Source of the DNA: Onthophagus taurus
Lineage: Eukaryota; Arthropoda; Insecta; Coleoptera; Scarabaeidae
Length of the DNA stretch: 64,000 nt
Assembly: GCF_036711975.1 (NCBI RefSeq)
Contig: NC_091973.1
Location: forward strand, 2,852,001 to 2,916,000
Direction of reading: 5' to 3'
A program made the position numbers and the translations under genes. Shown one piece after another: positions 37,340 through 49,130 of the stretch (within the stretch, counting starts at the first letter, position 1; each line of letters begins with the position of its first letter). The notes under the pieces are model-generated. The model saw only the letters and a program-made list of their open reading frames with translations, searched no databases and was not told where the DNA came from.

Positions 37340-40300
37340 GACCAATGAAGTCGTTTCAAATGATGGCCATGACGGGTGTTGGAATAGTTCACCATCTCGG
37401 CGCAGTTGTCACTACCGTCGAATAAGTGGACGGTTTTAGCTGTGAAAGTGTTGGTTCTTCGAAGATTTGTTGAAATTACCCGAATTTAGGTGAAAATTAT
37501 CATAAAAAAGAAGAAAATGGGGCTGATTATATGTAAGAAATCATTTTTTCATAAAATTTTTCTGTATTCGCGTTATTTTTCTTGGTTATGTCGGTAAATT
37601 AGGTTCCAAAACTTATTAAACGGAAATTTATTATGATTATTGCTAAAATAAGTGCTTTTATGGTGATTTTGAGTATTCTACGACTTTAGAATTAATATTT
37701 GTTGAAATTTTCGGGTTATTTTTTAAATTATTGTCTTAAATGTGTCCTTGGGATGCTAAAAAACCGTTATTTTCAAAAAAAAGAATCCGACCAATCAGAT
37801 AATCGCAAGTGGCGGCCATGACGTGTGTTAGAATAGTTCACCATCTTACCATATTTGGCATAACGTCACTTTCGTCGAAGAAGTGGTCGGTTTCGCGTGT
37901 GAAAGTGTTGCCTCTTCGAAAATTTTAGCAAATTATCCCAATTTCGGTGAAAATTATCATAAAAAGAAGAAAATGGGGCTGATTATATGTAAGAAATCAT
38001 TTCTTCATAAAATTTTTTTGTATTCGCGTTGTTTTTCTTGGTTATGTCGGTAAATTAGGTCCCAAAACTTATTAAACGGAAATTTATCACAATTATTGCT
38101 AAAATAAGTGTTTTTATGGGAGTTTTAAGTAATCTAGTACTTTCGGAACTAATTTTTGTTGAAATTTTCGGGTTATTTTTCAAATTATTGTCTTAAATGT
38201 GTCCTTGGAATGCCAAAAAAACCGTTATTTTCAAAAAAAGAATCCGACCAATCAAATGATCGCAAGTGGCGGCCATGACGTGTTAGAATAGTTCACCATC
38301 TTGCCATATTTAGCATCACGTCACTTTCGTCGAAGAAGTGGTCGGTTTCGCGTGTGAAAGTGTTGCCTCTTCGAAAATTTTAGCAAATTATCCCAATTTC
38401 GGTGAAATTTATCATAAAAAGAAGAAAATGGGGCTGATTATATGTAAGAAATCATTTCTTCATAAAATTTTTTTGTATTCGCGTTGTTTTTCTTGGTTAT
38501 GTCGGTAAATTAGGTCCCAAAACTTATTAAACGGAAATTTATCACAATTATTGCTAAAATAAGTGTTTTTATGGGAGTTTTAAGTAATCTAGTACTTTCG
38601 GAACTAATTTTTGTTGAAATTTTCGGGTTATTTTTCAAATTATTGTCTTAAATGTGTCCTTGGAATGCCAAAAAAACCGTTATTTTCAAAAAAAGAATCC
38701 GACCAATCAAATAATCGCAAGTGGCGGCCATGACGTGTGTTAGAATAGTTCACCATCTTGTCATATTTGACATCACGTCACTTTCGTCGAAGAAGTGGTC
38801 GGTTTCGTGTGTGAAAGTGTTGCCTCTTCGAAAATTTTAGCAAATTATCCCAATTTCGGTGAAAATTATCATAAAAAGAAGAAAATGGGGCTGATTATAT
38901 GTAAGAAATCATTTTTTCATAAAATTTTTTTGTATTCGCGTTGTTTTTCTTGGTTATGTCGGTAAATTAGGTTCCAAAACTTATTAAACGGAAATTTATC
39001 ACAATTATTGCTAAAATAAGTGTTTTTATGTGAGTTTTAAGTAATCTAGGACTTCCAGGACTAATTTTTGTTGAAATTTTGGGGTTATTTTTTAAATTAT
39101 TGTCTTAAATGTGTCCTTGGGATGCTAAAAAACCGTTATTTTCAAAAAAAGAATCCGACCAATCAAATGATCGCAAGTGGCGGCCATGACGTGTTAGAAT
39201 AGTTCACCATCTTGCCATATTTGGCGTTCACGTCACATTCGTCGAGTAAGTGGACGGTTTCGCGTGTGAAAGTGTTGCCTCTTCGAAGATTTATTGTAAT
39301 TATCCGAATTCTGGTAAAAATTATCATAAAAAGGAAGAAAATGGGGCTGATTATTTGTAAGAAATCATTTTTTCATAATATTTTTTATTATTCGCGTCGT
39401 TTTCTTTGGTTAGGTCGGTAAATTAGGTCCCAAAACTTATTAAACGGAAATTTATCACAATTATTGCTAAAATAAGTGTTTTTATGGGAGTTTTAAGTAA
39501 TATAGTACTTTCAGAACTAATTTTTGTTGAAATTTTCGAGTTATTTTTCAAATTATTGTGTTCAATGTGTCCTTGGGATGCTAAAAAACCGTTATTTTCA
39601 AAAAAAGAATCCGACCAATCAAATAACCGCAAGTGGCGGCCATGACGTGTGTTAGAATAGTTCACCATCTTACCATATTTGGCATAACGTCACTTTCGTC
39701 GAAGAAGTGGTCGGTTTCGCGTGTGAATGTGTTGCCTCTTCGAAAATTTTAGCAAATTATCCCAATTTCGGTGAAAATTATTATAAAAAGAAGAAAATGG
39801 GGCTGATTATATGTAAGAAATCATTTTTTCATAAAATTTTTTTGTATTCGCGTTGTTTTTCTTGGTTATGTCGGTAAATTAGGTTCCAAAACTTATTAAA
39901 CGGAAATTTATCATGATTATTGCTAAAATAAGTGCTTTTATGGTGATTTTGAGTATTCTACGACTTTAGAATTAATATTTGTTGAAATTTTCGGGTTATT
40001 TTTCAAATTATTGTCTTAAATGTGTCCTTGGGATGCTAAAAAACCGTTATTTTCAAAAAAAGAATCCGACCAATCAAATAACCGCAAGTGGCGGCCATGA
40101 CGTGTGTTTGAATAGTTCACCATCTTACCATATTTGGCATAACGTCACTTTCGTCGAAGAACTGGTCGGTTTCGCGTGTGAAAGTGTTGCCTCTTCGAAA
40201 ATTTTAGCAAATTATCCCAATTTCGGTGAAAATTATCATAAAAAGAAGAAAATGGGGCTGATTATATGTAAGAAATCATTTTTTCATAAAATTTTTTTGT

Positions 40301-41186
40301 ATTCGCGTTGCTTTTCTTGGTTATGTCGGTAAATTAGGTTCCAAAACTTATTAAACGGAAGTTTATCACAATTATTGCTAAAATAAGTGTTTTTATGGGA
40401 GTTTTAAGTAATCTAGTACTTTCGGAACTAATTTTTGTTGAAATTTTCGGGTTATTTTTCAAATTATTGTCTTAAATGTGTCCTTGGAATGCCAAAAAAA
40501 CCGTTATTTTCAAAAAAAGAATCCGACCAATCAAATGATCGCAAGTGGCGGCCATGACGTGGTAGAATAGTTCGCCATCTTGCCATATTTGGCGTTCGCG
40601 TCAGTTTCGTCGAAGAAGTGGTCGGTTTCGTGTGTGAAAGTGTTGCCTCTTCGAAGATTTCTTGAAATTATCCGAATTTCGGTGAAAATTATCATAAAAA
40701 GGAAGAAAATGGGGCTGATTATTTGTAAGAAATCATGTTTTCATGATATTTTTTATTATTCACGTCGTTTTCTTTGGTTAGGTCGGTAAATTAGGTCCCA
40801 AAACTTATTAAACGGAAATTTATCACAATTATTGCTAAAATAAGTGTTTTTATGTGAGTTTTAAGTAGTCTAGGACTTCCAGGACTAATTTTTGTTGAAA
40901 TTTTCGGGTTATTTTTTAAATTGTTGTCTTAAATGTGTCCTTGGAATAAAAGTGGCGGCCATGACGTGTTAGAATAGTTCACCATCTTGCCATATTTGGC
41001 GTTCGCGTCACTTTCGTCGAGTAAGTGGTCAGTTTCGGGTGTGCTCCTCGAAAATTTATTCAAATTTTCCGAATTTCGGTGAAAATTGTTATAAAAAGGT
41101 GAAAATGGGGCTGATTGTTTGTAAGTAATCATTTTTTCATACATTATCTTTTGATTCGCGATATTTCTTGAAGTAGGTTGATTTTC

Positions 41187-41224
41187 TTCGAGAATGTTCG
41201 AGAATGTTCTAGAACATTCTCGAA
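41187..41224. promoter_or_regulatory. Heat-shock element array in the module array (8 units)
   Basis: Eight alternating TTC/GAA units at exact 5-bp steps (TTC at 41187, 41197, 41207, 41217; GAA at 41192, 41202, 41212, 41222), 67 bp after the module exon at 41105-41120. Predicted strong HSF site. Confidence 0.8.
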
Positions 41225-44120
41225 GGAAATCAACTTACTTGCCATATTTGGCGTTCGCGTCACTTTCGTCGAGTAAGTGGTCAGTTTCGGGTGTGCTCCT
41301 CGAAAATTTATTGAAATTTTCCGAATTTCGGTAAAAATTATCATAAAAAGGAAGAAAATGGGGCTGATTATTTGTAAGAAATCATTTTTTCATGATATTT
41401 TTTATTATTGTCGTCGTTTTCTTTGGTTAGGTCGGTAAATTCGGTCCCAAAACTTATTAAACGGAAATTTATCACAATTATTGCTACAATAAGTGTTTGT
41501 ATGTGAGTTTTAAGTAATCTAGGACTTCCAGGACTAATTTTTGTTGAAATTTTCGGGTTATTTTTCAAATTATTGTCTTAAATGTGTCGTTGGTATGCTA
41601 AAAAAACCGTTATTTTCAAAAAAAGAATCCGACCAATCAAATAATCGCATGTGGCGGCCATGACGTGTTTTGGAATAGTTCACCATCTTACCATATTTGG
41701 CGTTCGCGTCACTTTCGTCGAGTAAGTGGTCGGTTTCGCGTGCAAAAGTGTTGCCCCTTCGAAAATTTGTTGAAATTTTACGAATTTCGGTGAAAATTAT
41801 CATAAAAAGGTGAAAATGGGGCTGATTGTTTGTAAGAAATCATTTTTTCATGATATTTTTTATTATTCGCGTCGTTTTCTTTGGTTAGGTCGGTAAATTA
41901 GGTCCCAAAACTTATTAAACGGAAATTTTTCACAATTATTGCTAAAATAAGTGTTTTTATGTGAGTTTTAAGTAATCTAGGACTTCCAGGACTAATTTTT
42001 GTTGAAATTTTCGGGTTATTTTTTGAATTATTGTCTTAAATGTGTCCTTGGGATGCTAAAAAAAACCGTTATTTTCAAAAAAAAAATCCGACCAATCAAA
42101 TGATCGCAAGTGGCGGCCATGACGTGTTAGAATAGTTTGCCATCTTGCCATATTTGGCGTTCGCGTCACTTTCGTCGAGTAAGTGGTCGGTTTCGCGTGT
42201 AAAAGTGTTGCCCCTTCGAAAATTTGTTGAAATTTTACGAATTTCGGTGAAAATTATCATAAAAGGAAGAAAATGGGGCTGATTATTTGTAAGAAATCAT
42301 TTATTCATGATATTTTTTATTATTCACGTCGTTTTCTTTGGTTAGGTCGATAAATTAGGTCCCAAAACTTATTAAACGGGAATTTATCACAATTATTGCT
42401 AAAATAAGTGTTTTTATGTGAGTTTTAAGTAATCTAGGACTTCCAGGACTAATTTTTGTTGAAATTTTCGGGTTATTTTTTAAATTATTGTCTGAAATGT
42501 GTCCTTGGAGTGCTAAAAAAACCGTTATTTTCAAAAAAAGAATCCGACCAATCAAATGATCGCAAGTGGCGGCCATGACGTGTTAGAATAGTTCACCATC
42601 TTGCCATATTTGGCGTTCGCGTCACTTTCGTCGAGTAAGTGGACGGTTTCGCGTGTGAAAGTGTTGCCTCTTCGAAGATTTGTTGAAATTATCCGAATTC
42701 TGGTAAAAATTATCATAAAAAGGAAGAAAATGGGGCTGATTATTTGTAAGAAATCATTTTTTCATGATATTTTTTATTATTCGCGTCGTTTTCTTTGGTT
42801 AGGTCGGTAAATTAGGTCCCAAAACTTATTAAACGGAAATTTATCACAATTATTGTTAAAATAAGTGTTTTTATGGGAGTTTTAAGTAATCTAGGACTTC
42901 CAGGATTAATTTTTGTTGAAATTTTCGGGTTATTTTTTAAATTATTGTCTTAAATGTGTCCTTGGAGTGCTAAAAAAACCGTTATTTTCAAAAAAAGAAT
43001 CCGACCAATCAAATGATCGCAAGTGGCGGCCATGACGTGTTAGAATAGTTCGCCATCTTGCCATATTTGGCGTTCGCGTCAGTTTCGTCGAAGAAGTGGT
43101 CGGTTTCGCGTGTAAAAGTGTTGCCCCTTCGAAAATTTGTTGAAATTTTATGAATTTCGGTGAAAATTATCATAAAAAGGAAGAAAATGGGGCTGATTAT
43201 TTGTAAGAAATCATTTTTTCATGATATTTTTTATTATTCGCGTCGTTTTCTTTGGTTAGGTCGGTAAATTAGGTCCCAAAACTTATTAAACGGAAATTTA
43301 TCACAATTATTGTTAAAATAAGTGTTTTTATGGGAGTTTTAAGTAATCTAGGACTTCCAGGATTAATTTTTGTTGAAATTTTCGGGTTATTTTTTAAATT
43401 ATTGTCTTAAATGTGTCCTTGGAGTGCTAAAAAAACCGTTATTTTCAAAAAAAGAATCCGACCAATCAAATGATCGCAAGTGGCGGCCATGACGTGTTAG
43501 AATAGTTCGCCATCTTGCCATATTTGGCGTTCGCGTCAGTTTCGTCGAAGAAGTGGTCGGTTTCGCGTGTAAAAGTGTTGCCCCTTCGAAAATTTGTTGA
43601 AATTTTATGAATTTCGGTGAAAATTATCATAAAAAGGAAGAAAATGGGGCTGATTATTTGTAAGAAATCATTTTTTCATAATATTTTTTATTATTCGCGT
43701 CGTTTTCTTTGGTTAGGTCGGTAAATTAGGTCCCAAAACTTATTAAACGGAAATTTATCACAATTATTGTTAAAATAAGTGTTTTTATGGGAGTTTTAAG
43801 TAATCTAGGACCTCCTGGACTAATTTTTGTTCAAATTTTCGGGTTATTTTTTAAATTGTTGTCTTAAATGTGTCCTTGGAATAAAAGTGGCGGCCATGAC
43901 GTTTAGAATAGTTCACCATCTTGCCATATTTGGCGTTCGCGTCACTTTCGTCGAGTAAGTGGTCAGTTTCGGGTGTGCTCCTCGAAAATTTATTCAAATT
44001 TTCCAAATTTCGGTGAAAATTGTTATAAAAAGGTGAAAATGGGGCTGATTGTTTGTAAGTAATCATTTTTTCATACATTATCTTTTGATTCGCGATGTTT
44101 CTTGAAGTAGGTTAATTTTC

Positions 44121-44158
44121 TTCGAGAATGTTCGAGAATGTTCTAGAACATTCTCGAA
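44121..44158. promoter_or_regulatory. Heat-shock element array in the module array (8 units)
   Basis: Eight alternating TTC/GAA units at exact 5-bp steps from 44121 to 44158, in the same position relative to the module exon at 44039 as in the other HSE-bearing modules. Confidence 0.8.
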
Positions 44159-45143
44159 GAAAATCAACCTACTTGCCATATTTGGCGTTCGCGTCACTTT
44201 CGTCGAGTAAGTGGTCAGTTTCGGGTGTGCTCCTCGAAAATTTATTGAAATTTTCCGAATTTCGGTGAAAATTGTTATAAAAAGGTGAAAATGGGGCTGA
44301 TTGTTTGTAAGAAATCATTTTTTCATGATATTTTTTATTATTCGCGTCGTTTTCTTTGGTTAGGTCGGTAAATTAGGTCCCAAAACTTATTAAACGGAAA
44401 TTTTTCACAATTATTGCTAAAATAAGTGTTTTTATGTGAGTTTTAAGTAATCTAGGACTTCCAGGACTAATTTTTGTTGAAATTTTCGGGTTATTTTTTG
44501 AATTATTGTCTTAAATGTGTCCTTGGGATGCTAAAAAAAACCGTTATTTTCAAAAAAAAAATCCGACCAATCAAATGATCGCAAGTGGCGGCCATGACGT
44601 GTTAGAATAGTTTGCCATCTTGCCATATTTGGCGTTCGCGTCACTTTCGTCGAGTAAGTGGTCGGTTTCGCGTGTAAAAGTGTTGCCCCTTCGAAAATTT
44701 GTTGAAATTTTACGAATTTCGGTGAAAATTATCATAAAAGGAAGAAAATGGGGCTGATTATTTGTAAGAAATCATTTATTCACGATATTTTTTATTATTC
44801 ACGTCGTTTTCTTTGGTTAGGTCGGTAAATTAGGTCCCAAAACTTATTAAACGGAAATTTATCACAATTATTGCTAAAATAAGTGTTTTTATGGGAGTTT
44901 TAAGTAGTGTAGGACTTCCAGGACTAATTTTTGTTGAAATTTTCGGGTTATTTTTTAAATTGTTGTCTTAAATGTGTCCTTGGAATAAAAGTGGCGGCCA
45001 TGACGTTTTAGAATAGTTCGCCATCTTGCCATATTTGGCGTTCGCGTCACTTTCGTCGAGTAAGTGGTCAGTTTCGGGTGTGCTCCTCGAAAATTTATTC
45101 AAATTTTCCGAATTTCGGTGAAAATTGTTATAAAAAGGTGAAA

Positions 45144-48100
45144 ATGGGGTTGATTGTTTGTAAGTAATCATTTTTTCATACATTATCTTTTGATTCGCGA
45201 TATTTCTTGAAGTAGGTTGATTTTCTTCGAGAATGTTCTAGAACATTCTCGAACAAATTTAAAAAAGCCGTTACGTTCAAAAAGCCAAACTTAAAAAAAA
45301 CCGCGGAATGACATAATTTTGAAATAGGTAGCCATAATAGGTACTAAAACATTTTGCCATCTTATTCATCATTTTGAATGCATTATGAGTTATTATTTTA
45401 ATTAACATTTCGTAATTATCGTTTAAATAATGATAATTAGACTATTTTCGAATGTTTATGAATCTAATTTTTATTTCTTTTTTTAATAAATAAATTTTAA
45501 AACGTTTTTAAAGAAACAAAAATAAATTTAAAGTAAAACTAATACTAGTTTGGGTTAAGCCGTGCGTCTTTTGAAAAAGTGTTTGACGTTTCGGATGCCA
45601 TGTTGCAACCTTCGTCAGAAACAAGTTCGAAGTGACGAAATCGGTGAAGAAAACTTCATGGTATAATTAATGTTTGTAAACAAAACTAACCTTACTTAAC
45701 ATTCCTTCATGCTATAATTGACAGACTGAGTTCCCAGCCCTTTTCTCTATTCATTTTATTCCCATATCGCCTCTCTCGTCATTCTTTGGAAGTAATGTCC
45801 GGTTCTTGCTATCACTTTAGTTTTGTCACCCTCCATGGTGTGTCCTCCTTTGTGGCAATACTGTTGGATTTTATTCAGTCGGACGTCCCACTTGTGTTTC
45901 TTGATGCAGCATTCGATGTTACGTCCAGTTTGGCCAACGTAATAGTTGATGGAATGAAGCCTACAGGTATTTATTCGTATGCGTCTTCTTTCGATATACT
46001 CCCAGTTCCATGCCACCATCTGTCTTCCTAGTGACCAACACATCCCAGAATTGTAACTGCTTTGCAGTTTCCATTTCCATAAATTTGATCATGAATTGTT
46101 GTGAGTTTAGGTGGTCTCGAAATTCCTGGAGTTTCTCTTTTCATGATAGACAGTACTGTACTAGTCCTGGGACATCCTTCTGCTAACCCTCCGGGATGAG
46201 TTTCTGGCGAAGACCATTCCATCTCTGGTGAATAGAGATTCCACATCGAAACTTACCAAGATATCCTGGGAGTCTAATTTCATACTCTGTTTTACCTGTA
46301 AAAGGAGACAGAATCTTGGCGAGGTGTTTTGCTAGTTGCTAGGTGGGGGCGTACTGGGACATCTGGTTTATGGATTTTGGGTAATCCATATATCCTTGGA
46401 GGTACTGGGGCCTGTACAAATAAGCTTCTCTGTGATTCTGCTGGGATAAATATATTTATAAATACATTCTTTATAGCACAATTAGAAAAATCCCCCGCAC
46501 GGTTGGACGAATTTTTGTTCCTCATAATGAATAGTATGGGAAATTTTATTGGGAACTATATTGAGGTTGCCGATATCGTGCAGTTCTTCAGTAGTAATAC
46601 AGACGTGATGAGGCGTTGCGAATCAAGCCTCGAACGCCATATATCAGCGTAAGGACTCATCCCAAATAAGATAAATTTTTTTATAATGACATGTGTTTCT
46701 TAATTTAGTCGTAAACGAGCTTTTCGCCCAGAGCTACATAAATATCAAGAAAATAGTAAGAATTGCCAGTGCCACGTTTGCACAGCAAGGGCGATGTGCA
46801 ATATTGATGAGATGCATGAATACTGGTGTTGCTTAGAAGAATTATTGCTTAAGCTGTGTGCAGATGAAACGATGGAAGAAGAGGCAGCAAACGTGCTTGA
46901 AACCCTGAGAGAATTTTATTTTACATTACAATTTGATCTGCCAGTATGTTGCAGACGCAAAGATAAGAAAAGTGTCATTCGCAAATGTATCGAGGAAGAG
47001 TTGTTGCGACCATTAAAAAAATTAGTTTTAGCAAGCGTAAGTTAATTATTAATAATAAAATTTAAATTTGTTACCCTTAATAATAAATCTTATTAGAAGT
47101 ATGACAAGAAAAAGACTGAACCAGCTAAATCAATTGAACACCCAGAATCTTCAAAACCAAAATCACCGACGAAGGACGACAAACGGAAAAAACAGCGGAG
47201 TAAAATATCGTTGAGTCCTACTAGTGAAGGACTTCCAAAAGCACCCCAATCTACATCACCTAGGAAGAAGGTTCAAACAAGTGGCGGAGACGCAAAACCG
47301 TCTACGTCTAAAATGCTCATGCAAGAAGAGGAAGATGTGACAGTTTACGAACTAGCACTTGATCGTAAGTTCTCTCATAAATTAATTTATAAACTTAAAA
47401 AATCAATAAATTTTTTTCTTATATAAGACGAAAGTGAGGGTGATGAAGAAGGTGCCACAGCCCAAGAGGAACCAAGCGAGTTTATCCTCAAAATGGTCAA
47501 AAAAGGAGGAATTTACATGCCATCGAATTTAGAAGAGCTTCCCGAAGAATTAAAAAACGTATTTAAAAGAATCGCAGATGCTGCAAAAATGATAGTGGAT
47601 GCTCCTCCGAGCACTTCAGCAGCTGCATCACCTGCGAAATCACGAAAACATAAACCAAAGAAAACGACCGAAGTATTAACAAAGCCTGTTCTGGTCGTCT
47701 CACCACCAGTCGAAAAGAAAATCCAAATAATTCCTCACGAAGTACAAGAAGCTATGGATGTTTTCCCACAACTGCAACGTTACGGCTTATCTGCTAAGCC
47801 TTCCAGTGTGAAGCTGACAGAACCCGATCCCGAAAGAGTAAAGTTGGAAGACTTAATGGTGTCAAGTTCTTCTAAAAAACACAAACAACCGACTGAAAAT
47901 CCTTTTAAAATAACTGAAAAAAGACATGGAAAGAAAATCGTTTCGAAGGAATCTTCACATGCTCTACACAAAACAGCTTCTGTAGAAAAGCTTCCTTCAG
48001 AATTTCCCGACGATAAACCAATCACGCCACTTAAATTGCAATCCCCTCAAAAAGCTGCTTCTAAACCAAAATCCCCTCCGGATTCAAACCAACCGAACCC

Positions 48101-48570
48101 CACCGAGCTTTTAAAAAGCGAATTGGATAAAACAACCATGGGGAAGAAAATTTTTAATACCGTTTTTGGAGTTCAAGATGATGATAAAATCTTTCAACTT
48201 GAAGAATTGATGAAAATAGAGCAACCAGCTATCGAAATGCAAAGACCTGTTCCAGTTCCGAAGGAGCCTCGAGCAGAAGAGAAGAAAGTTAGCAAACAGT
48301 CACGCTTAGATCCGAATCTTGCAAGCAGTTCTAAGCAGACCACCCAAGCTCAGTATTACCCACAAGATGTGAAGCCCCAAATAACTTACGACGAAAAGGA
48401 CTTAGAAGTTGTCGATCTATCCGAAGCTTCATACGAATACGGATTTGGTAAATTTTTTTATTTTAATTTTTTTTATTTTTATTTAATTTATTTATTTTTT
48501 TTAATAAGAATATTCAGATGATGATGAAGAGGAGGAATTAACTTACGATGAAGCTTCTGGATCAAAGTAA
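45144..48570 (+). CDS. Unrecognised Cys-motif, Lys/Pro/Ser-rich protein, paralogue 2
   Basis: Tandem paralogue of the gene at 34468-36959; function unknown. Exons: 45144-45159 (or any upstream module exon), 46477-46648, 46709-47036, 47097-47364, 47428-48447, 48509-48570; phases agree, about 621 aa. Intron positions and phases are the same as in paralogue 1. The Cys cluster is kept as CQCHVCTARAMCN and the second as LPVCCRRKDK. Conserved blocks include FILKMVKKGGIYMPSNLEEL, IQIIPHEVQEAMDVFP and TVFGVQDDDKIFQLEELM. The last exon is much shorter: EYSDDDEEEELTYDEASGSK, then stop, so the ~140-residue C-terminal tail of paralogue 1 is missing. Intron 1 holds a Penelope-like remnant. Both copies are intact, which suggests that both are functional. 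Confidence 0.85.
45226..45253. promoter_or_regulatory. Heat-shock element array, paralogue 2 intron 1 (6 units)
   Basis: Six alternating TTC/GAA units (TTC 45226, 45236, 45246; GAA 45231, 45241, 45251), 66 bp after the native exon 1. The downstream sequence resembles paralogue 1 intron 1 (AAATTTAAAAAAGCCGTTAC), which identifies this as the original copy. Confidence 0.8.
45545..46440 (-). mobile_element. Degenerate Penelope-like retroelement inside paralogue 2 intron 1
   Basis: Read on the minus strand, a reverse-transcriptase block PPRIYGLPKIHKPDVP appears near 46430-46370. A broken stretch follows, then FWDVLVTRKTDGG and VYRKKTHTNKYL, then in another frame the GIY-YIG-type endonuclease motif YVGQTGRNIECCIKKHKWDV. 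The 3' tail carries the typical GCAACATGGCATCCGAAACG. Frames change several times and the RT palm is absent, so it is dead. Order RT then GIY-YIG is diagnostic of Penelope-like elements. Confidence 0.85.
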
Positions 48571-48597
48571 TCAGTTTAATATTTAATAATTTTGAGT

Positions 48598-49130
48598 TAA
48601 TTTGATTTGATTTTGTGATTATTTTGAGTTCCTACAAAGATGTTTGTAATAGTTTAATAAGTTTTTGATATAACTAGGATATAAGTTTGAGTTAATTTTT
48701 TTATTTACTAAGTACGTTTTTGATATTATGATTATTTTGAGTTCCTACAAAGATGTTTGTAATAGTTTAATAAGTTTTTGATGTAAGTAGGATATAAGTT
48801 TGAGTTAATTTTTTTATTTACTAAGTACGTTTTTGATTTTGTGATTATTTTGAGTTCCTACAAAGATGTTTGTAATAGTTTAATAAGTTTTTGATATAAT
48901 TAGGATATAAGTTTGAGTTAATTTTTTTATTTACTATGTACGTTTTTGATTTTGTGATTATTTTGAGTTCCTACAAAGATGTTTGTAATAGTTTAATAAG
49001 TTTTTGATATAACTAGGATATAACTTTGAGTTCATTTTTTTATTTACTAAGAACTTTTTTGATATTGTGATTGGTTTGAGTTCCTACAAAGATGTTTGTA
49101 ATAGTTTAATAAGTTTTTGATATAACTATT
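48598..49130. repeat. 113-bp tandem repeat downstream of paralogue 2
   Basis: GAGTTCCTACAAAGATGTTT recurs at 48626, 48739, 48852, 48965 and 49078, an exact 113-bp period in five copies. The sequence is AT-rich and non-coding. It starts within ~30 bp of the stop codon, so it may form part of the 3'UTR. Confidence 0.9.

Larger units (their letters stand above)
37340..45255 (+). repeat. Array of 19 modules, each a copy of the paralogue family's 5' region plus exon 1
   Basis: Each module carries, in order, a CCAAT-containing block (CCGACCAATCAAA), GGCGGCCATGACGT, a region with CGTCACTTTCGTCGA, the leader AAAATTATCATAAAAAGGAAG, then ATGGGGCTGATTATTT followed by GTAAG, then intron-like sequence. 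ATG positions: 37517, 37973, 38428, 38885, 39341, 39797, 40252, 40709, 41105, 41358, 41816, 42273, 42730, 43187, 43644, 44039, 44291, 44748, 45144. Spacing is about 456 bp, with shorter steps of ~396 and ~252 bp where a second module type occurs; this creates a higher-order pattern (40709-41358 resembles 43644-44291). All 19 keep the ATG, five in-frame codons and the donor. The last (45144) is the native first exon of paralogue 2; the rest may be alternative first exons or inert satellite. Confidence 0.9.

Noticed and set aside
37505-37520. ATAAAAAG just upstream of each module ATG as a TATA box
   Set aside because: It lies only about 10 bp before the ATG, too close for a TATA-driven start upstream of the codon; more likely part of the 5' leader.
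39212-44078. Repeated 66-117 aa ORFs on both strands in the module array
   Set aside because: They recur with the repeat period and mostly use non-ATG starts; only the short ATGGGG exon fits the gene model.
37340-45255. CRISPR-like or centromeric satellite
   Set aside because: Units are ~456 bp without short repeat-spacer structure, and contain the neighbouring gene's exon 1 and donor, so a gene-derived array explains them better.
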